Assembly: GCA_949740695.1 (NCBI GenBank)
Contig: CATJIY010000058.1
Span: 1 to 7,462, forward strand
Length of the DNA stretch: 7,462 nt
Direction: 5' to 3'
From: an uncultured Eubacteriales bacterium
Lineage (GTDB): Bacteria > Bacillota > Clostridia > Oscillospirales > Butyricicoccaceae
Of the stretch, positions 1 to 5,522 are shown piece after piece. The notes beneath the pieces are model-generated. The model was not told the DNA's origin and searched no databases. It worked only from the letters and a program-made list of their open reading frames with translations. How positions within the stretch are numbered: position 1 is the stretch's first letter; every line of letters begins with the position of its first letter. The translations under genes and the position numbers were made by a program.

Positions 1-352
1 GCACCGAAACCGGTCTTTCTGCTTTACGGATCTGTTGCTGGATAAAATCCCAGTTTGCCGCCTGTTCCGGAAAAACGCCGGTGTGTTTAAAGCTCATCAG
101 CTTTACATTGAAAACCAATTCCTGATATCGGATGGTCCACTGGTCAGGCAAATCCCGCACTTCCCAATGTCCTCCGCCAGTCTTGCTCCGATGATAGACG
201 GCGCTTGCCCGCTCCCATAAAGGGTCGCCCTCCGGCCGCCAAATAGCCTGGGGGTCGGGCCGGATCAAAATCTGCTCCCCCCACCGCTCCAGCCGGCGGC
301 CGCCGCCACAGTCCAGCAACGCGTAATCTTGCCATAGGTTTGATGTCCACAT
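1..352 (-). CDS. Class I SAM-dependent methyltransferase, RlmI/RlmK-like (COG1092), N-terminal part only
   Basis: Reading the minus strand from ATG at 352-350 gives 117 codons without a stop before the window edge, so the gene is partial and its C-terminal part is missing. The protein starts MWTSNLWQDYALLDCG. It contains LERWG (about residues 21-25), RPDPQAIW (31-38), YHRSKTGGGHWEV (53-65) and FKHTGVFPEQAANWDF (91-106). This order of motifs is, from memory, that of the Bacillota COG1092 methyltransferases related to the 23S rRNA m5C methylase RlmI. The SAM-binding Rossmann motifs would follow beyond the edge, so activity cannot be checked. The likely role is rRNA base methylation; the exact target is unknown. 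The start is favoured because the in-frame upstream stretch has no ATG, GTG or TTG before a stop, and an AAAGGG lies about 11 nt upstream. The gene is divergent from deoC and transcribed from its own promoter. Confidence 0.8.
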   Translation of the reverse strand, partial: MWTSNLWQDYALLDCGGGRRLERWGEQILIRPDPQAIWRPEGDPLWERASAVYHRSKTGGGHWEVRDLPDQWTIRYQELVFNVKLMSFKHTGVFPEQAANWDFIQQQIRKAERPVSV

Positions 353-429
353 AAAACGGTAATCCCTTTCAAGGACGGCCAGGTGACAAGCAGCTCCTTC
401 CGCCTGCCCCTGCCGCCTAGTTTCAGCTT

Positions 430-458
430 ATTTTACCATTGTCGCCGCAAAGCGTCAA
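430..458 (-). promoter_or_regulatory. Sigma-A-like promoter for the methyltransferase gene
   Basis: On the minus strand, TTGACG (458-453) is followed after exactly 17 nt by TAAAAT (435-430). Five of six bases match at both the -35 and the -10. The predicted transcript starts near 423 and leaves a leader of about 70 nt before the ATG at 352. I see no riboswitch-like or strong hairpin structure in that leader (353-423). Seen by eye; no start site has been mapped. Confidence 0.6.
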
Positions 459-467
459 GGCTGACCA

Positions 468-496
468 TTGACAAACCGGCCTCTTTCGATTAAGAT
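468..496 (+). promoter_or_regulatory. Sigma-A-like promoter for deoC
   Basis: A consensus TTGACA at 468-473 is followed after 17 nt by TAAGAT at 491-496 (four of six matches to TATAAT). The predicted start is near 503, which gives a leader of about 29 nt. The leader carries the deoC ribosome binding site AAGGGG at 518-523, 8 nt before the ATG. The -35 box sits only 9 bp from the -35 box of the divergent methyltransferase promoter. Confidence 0.6.
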
Positions 497-531
497 TAAA
501 GACAAATTTACAAACAAAAGGGGAATGAATC

Positions 532-1191
532 ATGTCTATCGCTGCATTTATCGACCATACATTGTTGTCTCCCACCGCCGCAGCCGAGGAAATTGACCGT
601 TTGTGTGCCGAGGCCGTGCAGTACGGGTTTGCCTCAGTGTGCGTCAACCCCTATTATGTGCCCCGCTGTGTCCGCAATCTGGGGGGCAGCGACGTTAAAG
701 TTTGCACGGTTGTGGGCTTTCCCCTAGGCGCCACCACTGTGGAGAGCAAAGCCTTTGCCGCTTTGCAAGCAGTAAAATCGGGCGCTCAGGAGTTAGACGC
801 AGTCATTAATCTTTCCGCAGTGAAATCCGGAAACTGGAAAGCGGTAGAGCAGGAAATTCAGGCGTTAGCCGCTGTCGCTGAAGATGCGGCTGTTTTAAAA
901 GTTATTCTGGAAACTTGCCTTCTCACCGACCAAGAGAAAGTTCTAGCCTGTCAAGCAGCTGCGCGGGCCGGCGCTGATTTTGTTAAAACTTCCACCGGTT
1001 TTTCCTCAGGCGGCGCTACCATTGCCGATGTAAAGCTACTACGGGATACAGCCAGCCAACAGGTAAAGATCAAGGCATCCGGCGGCATCCGGAGCTATGC
1101 TACTGCAAAAGCCATGTTGGAGGCGGGAGCCGCCCGAATCGGAACGTCCTCTGGCGTAGAAATCATCCGGCAGGAGCAAGCTGCCGAATAA
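532..1191 (+). CDS. deoC: Deoxyribose-phosphate aldolase
   Basis: This 219-residue protein is a complete class I aldolase of the DeoC family (EC 4.1.2.4), close to the usual short bacterial length of about 220. It cleaves 2-deoxyribose 5-phosphate to glyceraldehyde 3-phosphate and acetaldehyde in deoxynucleoside breakdown in the cytoplasm. It is a TIM barrel with visible landmarks: IDHTLL at 7-12, VVGFPLG at 60-66, ELDAVINL at 87-94 with Asp89, VLKVILE at 121-127, KTSTGF at 152-157 with the Schiff-base Lys152, and KASGGIR at 181-187 with the second catalytic Lys181. The start is supported by AAGGGG at 518-523 and by the N-terminal motif beginning at once. It has its own promoter. No deoA, deoB, deoD or deoR homologue is in view, so it stands apart from a classical deo operon. 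Its link to the cit genes downstream looks positional rather than functional. Confidence 0.97.
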   Translation: MSIAAFIDHTLLSPTAAAEEIDRLCAEAVQYGFASVCVNPYYVPRCVRNLGGSDVKVCTVVGFPLGATTVESKAFAALQAVKSGAQELDAVINLSAVKSGNWKAVEQEIQALAAVAEDAAVLKVILETCLLTDQEKVLACQAAARAGADFVKTSTGFSSGGATIADVKLLRDTASQQVKIKASGGIRSYATAKAMLEAGAARIGTSSGVEIIRQEQAAE

Positions 1192-1270
1192 CCCCCAGCA
1201 TTCCTGAAAATCTTCTTTTAAAAACGCCCCGCAACGCTTTTTTCAAAATAACTTGCATACACGTATCCTT

Positions 1271-1317
1271 AAAGGCTGGTATTCTTTTGCCACAGGCAAG
1301 GGAAACCCAGCTTTTTT
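1271..1317 (+). terminator. Terminator-like nested hairpin with T6 tract after deoC
   Basis: AAAGGCTGG (1271-1279) can pair with CCAGCTTTT (1307-1315) over nine positions with one G-U pair, and the T6 run is at 1312-1317. The long loop encloses a second perfect hairpin, TTGCC (1287-1291) with GGCAA (1295-1299) around ACA. This is the only good terminator candidate between deoC and citD. The earlier T6 run near 1238-1243 has no matching upstream arm. It would end the deoC transcript just before the cit promoter. The long branched loop makes it a less typical intrinsic terminator. Confidence 0.45.
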
Positions 1318-1319
1318 CC

Positions 1320-1348
1320 TTGCTTTTAAGAAAAGCCCAATTTATAAT
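1320..1348 (+). promoter_or_regulatory. Sigma-A-like promoter for the cit operon
   Basis: TTGCTT (1320-1325; four of six to TTGACA) is separated by 17 nt from a perfect TATAAT (1343-1348). The predicted start is near 1355, giving a citD leader of about 65 nt. The leader holds only a short CGGG/CCCG hairpin (1370-1383) before the SD. The promoter starts two bases after the T-tract of the upstream terminator-like hairpin, so the cit genes appear to be transcribed independently of deoC. Confidence 0.65.
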
Positions 1349-1360
1349 GGCAATGGGCAT
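1333..1360. promoter_or_regulatory. Inverted repeat over the cit -10 box, possible operator
   Basis: GCCCA (1335-1339) and TGGGC (1354-1358) form a perfect 5-bp inverted repeat separated by 14 nt. Longer 9-bp arms match at seven positions. The repeat is centred on the -10 box and covers the predicted transcription start, where a bound repressor would block initiation. No regulator gene is in the window, and the arms are short, so this is a weak proposal. Confidence 0.25.
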
Positions 1361-1402
1361 CTGTAAAATCGGGTCTGATCCCGCCGCAGGCGCCACAAAA
1401 AC

Positions 1403-1409
1403 AGGGGAG
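1403..1409 (+). promoter_or_regulatory. Ribosome binding site that fixes the citD start
   Basis: AGGGGAG lies 9 nt upstream of ATG 1419. The reading frame stays open upstream as far as 1287, but those extra codons overlap the promoter and terminator, have no comparable SD and are absent from the CitD family. This site therefore selects ATG 1419. Confidence 0.8.
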
Positions 1410-1418
1410 TGTGAGCTT

Positions 1419-1712
1419 ATGGAACTTGTCAAAACCGGTATGGCCGGAACGGTAGAATCTGGCGATATCCTGGTGGAGATTGAAAAACAAAACGCCTCAG
1501 GGGTAGACATTCAGCTGGACAGCACAGTAATGGGGCTGTATGGCCGCCGTATCCGGGAGGTCATTCAGGAGACGGTGGACAGCTGCGGCGTTACCGGCAT
1601 CCGCGTGACGGCCAGTGATAAAGGCGCGCTGGACTGCACCATCCGCGCCAGAGTAAAAACCGCCCTGCTGCGGGCCTGCGACAGTCAGGACTACGGCTGG
1701 GCGGTAAAATAA
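1419..1712 (+). CDS. citD: Citrate lyase gamma subunit (acyl carrier protein)
   Basis: This protein of 97 residues, the normal CitD length, is the acyl carrier of the citrate lyase complex. It carries the 2'-(5''-phosphoribosyl)-3'-dephospho-CoA group on which acetyl and citryl thioesters are formed. The N-terminal motif GMAGTVESGD (residues 7-16) places Ser14 where the Klebsiella enzyme has its modified serine. The conserved C-terminal stretch DKGALDCTIRARV is also present. The start at 1419 is chosen because it puts Ser14 at the family position and has an SD at 1403-1409. It is the first gene of the cit operon, and its stop codon lies inside the citE SD. In many citrate lyase operons citC precedes citD; here nothing does. 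Confidence 0.96.
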   Translation: MELVKTGMAGTVESGDILVEIEKQNASGVDIQLDSTVMGLYGRRIREVIQETVDSCGVTGIRVTASDKGALDCTIRARVKTALLRACDSQDYGWAVK

Positions 1713-1725
1713 GGAGGGACCCGTC

Positions 1726-2634
1726 ATGCGTGAAAAACAGAGATTGCGCCGCACTATGATGTTCATCCCGGGCAATAATCCGGGTATGATGCGGGACGCT
1801 CATATTTATGGTTCAGATTCCCTGATGTTTGACTTGGAGGACTCGGTCTCTATGGCCGAAAAAGACGCCGCCCGAATGTTGGTTTATCAAGCTCTCAAAA
1901 CCATTGATTACGGAAAAACCGAACTGGTAGTGCGCATCAATCCCCTGGACACACCTTATGGCCGGGCAGATATCGAAGCCATGGTGTGCGCCGGCGCTCA
2001 TGTGCTTCGCATGCCTAAGACCGAAACCGCCCAAGATATCATCGAGTGTGAAAAGGTCATTGAGGAGATGGAACGCAAACATCATGTTCCCGTGGGTACC
2101 ACCCTAATGATGGCCGCCATTGAGGGCGCTATGGGAGTAATCAACGCCTATCAGATCGCCACCGCCTCCCAACGGCTTATCGGCATCGCTTTGGGCGCCG
2201 AGGATTTCTGTGCCAATATGAAATGCCAGCGCACCACTACCGGCGCCGAGCTTCAGTTAGCCCGGCAAACCATTGTTCTGGCAGCCCGCGCCGCCGGTAT
2301 TGACGCTTTAGATACCGTATATTCTGATGTGAATAACGAAGAGCAGCTGCTTTATGAAGCACGTCTCATCAAAGACCTGGGCTTTGACGGAAAGTCGGTC
2401 ATCAATCCCCGGCAAATCGCGCCGGTACACGGGGTCTTTGCACCCACGCAAAAGGATATCGACAAGGCCAAAAAGATCATTGCCGCCATCAAAGAGGCCG
2501 AAGCCAGAGGCAGCGGCGTCATCAGCGTCAACGGAAAGATGGTAGACCGGCCGGTGGTGATCCGCGCTCAGCGAGTGATTGAGCTGGCCCTGGTTTCCGG
2601 CGTGATTACAGCGGAGGAGGTTGAAGCCCTATGA
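1726..2634 (+). CDS. citE: Citrate lyase beta subunit (citryl-ACP lyase)
   Basis: The product has 302 residues, about the usual length, and belongs to the HpcH/HpaI-type TIM-barrel CitE family (EC 4.1.3.34). It splits citryl-ACP into acetyl-ACP and oxaloacetate with a divalent metal. Landmarks are RRTMMFIPGNNP (8-19), FDLEDSV (35-41), VVRIN with Arg70 (68-72), the IEGAMG segment with Glu133 and the GAEDF motif with Asp160. Glu133 and Asp160 match the family's metal ligands and Arg70 its acyl-substrate arginine. A strong AAGGAGGG (1711-1718) lies 7 nt before the ATG and overlaps the citD stop, which suggests coupled expression. It overlaps citF by four bases. CitE-like subunits also occur in citramalate lyase, so the natural substrate is assigned from context. 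Confidence 0.96.
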   Translation: MREKQRLRRTMMFIPGNNPGMMRDAHIYGSDSLMFDLEDSVSMAEKDAARMLVYQALKTIDYGKTELVVRINPLDTPYGRADIEAMVCAGAHVLRMPKTETAQDIIECEKVIEEMERKHHVPVGTTLMMAAIEGAMGVINAYQIATASQRLIGIALGAEDFCANMKCQRTTTGAELQLARQTIVLAARAAGIDALDTVYSDVNNEEQLLYEARLIKDLGFDGKSVINPRQIAPVHGVFAPTQKDIDKAKKIIAAIKEAEARGSGVISVNGKMVDRPVVIRAQRVIELALVSGVITAEEVEAL

Positions 2635-4166
2635 AAAACGCCATCGGACACGAACTTGACCAGCAAATGCTGGCGCGCCTGGGGTTGGAAGCCCATTTGG
2701 AGCCCGAAAGAAAAGATACCGCCACCCTCCAGCAACGCCTGCAAAAGAACGGAAAGCTGATGAGTACTTTAGAAGAAGCCATCAAAGCCGCCGGATTAAA
2801 AGATGGCATGACCATCTCCTTCCATCACCATTTCCGGGACGGGGATTATGTGCTGAATAACGTAGTGGCCGCCATCTCCAAGATGGGCTATAAAGACATT
2901 ACAGTCGCTTCCTCCTCCCTGAGTAACGCCCACGCTCCTCTGGTGCAGTATATCCAGGACGGAACGGTCACCTCCCTCCAATCCTCGGGTTGCCGGGGCA
3001 AACTGGCAGACGCCATCTCCAAGCGGGAAGTCGCCCTCAAACAGCCGGTGATCTTCCGCAGCCACGGCGGCCGGGCCGCAGCCATCGCCAACGGCACGCT
3101 GCACATTGACATTGCTTTTCTAGGCGTCGCCTCCTGCGACCCCTTGGGCAATGCCTCCGGCACCAATACCGAAGGAGAAAGTATGTGCGGTTCTTTGGGT
3201 TATGCCCGGGTGGACGCCCGCTATGCTGATAAAGTGGTGCTGCTCACGGAAAAGCTGGCCCCTTATCCCAATCTTCCCGCCTCCATTCCCGCCACCGACG
3301 TGGATTATGTGGTCCAAGTGGACGCCATTGGCGATAGCTCCAAGATCTCTTCCGGCGCTACCCGCTACACCAAAAATCCCCGAGATCTGCTGATTGCCGA
3401 AACCGCTGCCAAGGCCATCATGGCCTCGGGTTATTTCCAGGATCATTTCTCCATCCAGACCGGCTCAGGCGGCGCCGCTTTGGCCGTTACCCGGTTCATT
3501 GAAGGAGAAATGGCCGAAAAGGGCATCACCGCCGACTTTGCCCTGGGAGGCATCACTTCCCAGATCGTCAAGCTCCATGAGCAGGGCCTGGTGAAAAAAG
3601 TATTGGACGTTCAGGGTTTTGACGGGGAAGCCGCCCGCTCTATTCGAGACAATCCCGCCCACTGCGAGATTGATGGCAACCAATATGCCAATCCCTTTAA
3701 CGAAGGCAGCGCTATCCACCAGCTGGATGTCGTGATTTTGTCCGCTTTGGAAATCGACACCCAATTCAACGTTAACGTGCTCACCGGTTCGGACGGCATC
3801 ATTCGCGGGGCTATCGGCGGACACCCTGATACCGCCGCCTGCGCCGCTCTTACTGTGATTGTCAGTCCGTTGATCCGCGGCCGTATTCCTTGTGTGGTAG
3901 ATCAGGTTGGCTGTCTGATTACCGAAGGTTCGGTATGCGACGTTTTGGTCACCGATGTAGGAGTCGCAGTGAACCCCAACCGTCCCGAGGTGGAGCAGCG
4001 GCTGAAGGCCGCTGGTTTGACGGTCAAAACCATCCAGCAACTGCGGGACGAAGCTTACGCCGTGGTGGGCAAGCCCGATTCCCTGGCCTTTGGCCAGGAA
4101 GTGGTTGCTGTAGTTACCGACCCCAAGGGCAAGGCGCTGGACGTAATTTATAACGTAAAAATATAA
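2631..4166 (+). CDS. citF: Citrate lyase alpha subunit (citrate:acetyl-ACP transferase)
   Basis: The product has 511 residues, typical of CitF (EC 2.8.3.10). It exchanges the acetyl group on the CitD prosthetic thioester for citrate, giving citryl-ACP and acetate. The protein has the two-lobed CoA-transferase fold of the family. Visible conserved segments include SFHHHFRDGDYVLN (63-76), FRSHGGRAAAI (142-152), GVASCDPLGN (165-174), GSGGAALAVTRF (278-289), ALGGITSQI (304-312) and VVDQVGCLITEGS (422-434). It starts at ATG 2631 inside the ATGA shared with the citE stop. GGAGGAGG (2613-2620), within citE, serves as its SD. It lies one base upstream of citX. All family segments I recognise are intact and no frameshift is visible. 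Confidence 0.97.
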   Translation: MKNAIGHELDQQMLARLGLEAHLEPERKDTATLQQRLQKNGKLMSTLEEAIKAAGLKDGMTISFHHHFRDGDYVLNNVVAAISKMGYKDITVASSSLSNAHAPLVQYIQDGTVTSLQSSGCRGKLADAISKREVALKQPVIFRSHGGRAAAIANGTLHIDIAFLGVASCDPLGNASGTNTEGESMCGSLGYARVDARYADKVVLLTEKLAPYPNLPASIPATDVDYVVQVDAIGDSSKISSGATRYTKNPRDLLIAETAAKAIMASGYFQDHFSIQTGSGGAALAVTRFIEGEMAEKGITADFALGGITSQIVKLHEQGLVKKVLDVQGFDGEAARSIRDNPAHCEIDGNQYANPFNEGSAIHQLDVVILSALEIDTQFNVNVLTGSDGIIRGAIGGHPDTAACAALTVIVSPLIRGRIPCVVDQVGCLITEGSVCDVLVTDVGVAVNPNRPEVEQRLKAAGLTVKTIQQLRDEAYAVVGKPDSLAFGQEVVAVVTDPKGKALDVIYNVKI

Positions 4167-4167
4167 A

Positions 4168-4686
4168 ATGGATGTGGAAATCACCTTGGAGCAGCTTCTG
4201 GAAAGCCGGGACAAGCGGGCGGAGTTCCAGGCCATCCTGCTCCGGGGCTGGCAATTGCCCCTAGTATCCTTTACGGTCAATATGCCAGGCAAAGTAAAGA
4301 AAAGCCGCCGGTCAGAAACCGTGTTTTCCGCTGGCGTGGAGGCCATCCGGGAAACGCTGGCGGGACACGTGGCTTACTATAAATTGCTGGACCAAATTAC
4401 CGGCCCGGAAGGATACTTTTCCGTGGATCTGCCTCCCCAAGAACTGAAGGAGCGGATGTGCCGCATTGAGCAAGACCACCCCTTGGGCCGGCTGATGGAC
4501 ATTGACGTGCTTTCCGCGCCGGGCAAGCCGGTGAGCCGCACTACCTTGGGTCATCAACCACGAAAATGCTTGGTGTGCGGAAATATGGCCGCCGCCTGCA
4601 CCCGCAGCCGGGCACATCCTGCCTGGCAGCTGTTGGCCGCCATCGACCACTTGCTGGAACAATGGGAGAATCATGAACATCGTTAA
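4168..4686 (+). CDS. citX: Apo-citrate lyase phosphoribosyl-dephospho-CoA transferase
   Basis: The product has 172 residues, close to the usual CitX size. It moves the phosphoribosyl-dephospho-CoA group from the triphosphate precursor made by CitG onto the CitD serine (EC 2.7.7.61). The nucleotidyltransferase motif GRLMDIDV (107-114) has the two aspartates at 111 and 113. The C-terminal family signature RKCLVCGNMAAACTRSRAH (132-150) with its Cys pair is present. The ATG is one base after the citF TAA and has no SD within 15 nt; AAGG-like bases occur only further upstream. Translation probably depends on termination-reinitiation from citF. The gene is separate from citG, unlike the citX-citG fusions in some Gammaproteobacteria. 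Confidence 0.94.
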   Translation: MDVEITLEQLLESRDKRAEFQAILLRGWQLPLVSFTVNMPGKVKKSRRSETVFSAGVEAIRETLAGHVAYYKLLDQITGPEGYFSVDLPPQELKERMCRIEQDHPLGRLMDIDVLSAPGKPVSRTTLGHQPRKCLVCGNMAAACTRSRAHPAWQLLAAIDHLLEQWENHEHR

Positions 4687-5470
4687 AATCGCCCGCCGGG
4701 CACGCCAAGCCTTGGAGGATGAAGTTTTACTCACGCCAAAGCCTGGCCTGGTGGATCAGAACAATTCCGGCGCGCATCAAGATATGAACTGCCAGACCTT
4801 CCTCCGCAGCGCGGCGGCTCTGGAACCTTGGTTTTCCCGGTTAGCCCAAAAAGGGGCGGAAACCGCAAACCAGGACCCCCACGCGGTTTTGCCCCAGCTG
4901 CGTCCCATAGGTTTGCTGGCGGAGCAAGACATGTACGCCGTTACCGGGGGGGTAAACACCCACAAAGGCGCGCTCTTTTCCCTGGGGCTTTTGTGCGCCG
5001 CCGCCGGCCGGCTGGAGGCCCAGCGGCTTCCTGCTGAAGCAAACAGTTTATGCACTTTGTGCGCACAAATGACCCAAGGCATTACTGCTCGAGAACTTTC
5101 CCGCACTGGCACTAACGGTTTGGCCGTTCATGCCGCTTACGGCGCGGCGGGCATCCGAGGAGAAGCCGAAAGCGGCTTTTCTAGCGTACGCCGCTTGGCT
5201 CTGCCAGTACTGCAAAGCGGCGTACCGCCCCAAATTGCCCGGCTAAAAGCGCTGCTGGCACTGATCACGTCGGTGGCGGATACCAATGTTCTCCATCGTG
5301 CTGGAACAGAAGGATTGGCCTGGCTCCAAAGTCAGGCAAAAGACTGTCTAGCCTGTTTTTCCCTGGAGCGGATCCGGGATTTGGACCGAGCCTGTATCCA
5401 AAAAAACATCAGCCCAGGCGGCTGCGCCGACCTGTTGGCAATCGCCCTCTTTTTAGAGGGTTGTTTCTAA
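4673..5470 (+). CDS. citG: Triphosphoribosyl-dephospho-CoA synthase
   Basis: The product has 265 residues, slightly shorter than many CitG proteins (about 280-290) but with all recognisable motifs. It joins dephospho-CoA to the ribosyl triphosphate of ATP, releasing adenine, to make the citrate lyase prosthetic-group precursor (EC 2.4.2.52). Motifs are LTPKPGLVD (20-28), GAHQDMN (33-39), GGVNTHKGALFSLG (92-105), YGAAGIRGEAESGF (156-169), DTNVLHRAG (203-211) and SPGGCADLLA (247-256). The ATG overlaps the citX end by 14 nt. GGGAG (4664-4668) is only 4 nt away, so coupling to citX is likely. The start fits the family because LTPKPGLVD normally sits near residue 20. The last codons contain a terminator-like hairpin. 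Confidence 0.94.
   Translation: MNIVKIARRARQALEDEVLLTPKPGLVDQNNSGAHQDMNCQTFLRSAAALEPWFSRLAQKGAETANQDPHAVLPQLRPIGLLAEQDMYAVTGGVNTHKGALFSLGLLCAAAGRLEAQRLPAEANSLCTLCAQMTQGITARELSRTGTNGLAVHAAYGAAGIRGEAESGFSSVRRLALPVLQSGVPPQIARLKALLALITSVADTNVLHRAGTEGLAWLQSQAKDCLACFSLERIRDLDRACIQKNISPGGCADLLAIALFLEGCF
5445..5468 (+). terminator. Hairpin plus T-rich tail at the citG end, possible attenuator
   Basis: CCCTCT (5445-5450) and AGAGGG (5455-5460) form a perfect 6-bp stem around TTTT. The T-rich TTGTTTCT follows at 5461-5468. The whole element is inside the last citG codons and overlaps the first base of its stop. The T tract is interrupted by G and C, so termination is probably partial. It could reduce transcription of the hydratase gene relative to the cit genes, or mark a processed 3' end. 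No convincing new promoter is visible in 5471-5522. Confidence 0.35.
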
Positions 5471-5506
5471 ATAGCGCATACGAAAAAATAGATACCTAAC
5501 ATCATC

Positions 5507-5513
5507 AAGGAGG
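5507..5513 (+). promoter_or_regulatory. Strong ribosome binding site of the hydratase gene
   Basis: AAGGAGG sits 9 nt before ATG 5523 and is a full anti-SD match. The site fixes the hydratase start and shows that this gene is translated independently of citG, which ends 52 nt earlier. Confidence 0.85.
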
Positions 5514-5522
5514 ACCATATTT

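Noticed and set aside
144..350. A 68-codon minus-strand frame beside the methyltransferase
   Set aside because: It is a different frame from the real minus-strand methyltransferase reading 352 to 1, which carries recognisable family motifs.
1253..1285. Possible extra promoter TTGCAT with a downstream TATTCT
   Set aside because: The spacing is about 21 nt and the -10 is poor; the TTGCTT-N17-TATAAT promoter just downstream is far better.
1287..1418. Upstream extension of citD by 44 codons, starting at TTG 1287 or ATG 1347
   Set aside because: The extra codons overlap the terminator-like hairpin and the promoter, lack an SD, and would push the modified serine far from its family position at residue 14.
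3465..4346. A 293-codon open frame on the minus strand opposite citF and citX
   Set aside because: It lies fully across two clear plus-strand genes with intact family motifs, and its translation is low-complexity and resembles no family I know. It is a shadow frame of GC-rich coding sequence.
5162..5181. Hairpin AAGCCG-AAAG-CGGCTT followed by TTTT inside citG
   Set aside because: It looks like a small terminator, but the T run is only four bases, partly in the stem, and the sequence encodes the conserved GEAESGF segment of CitG. Termination here would cut the gene in half.
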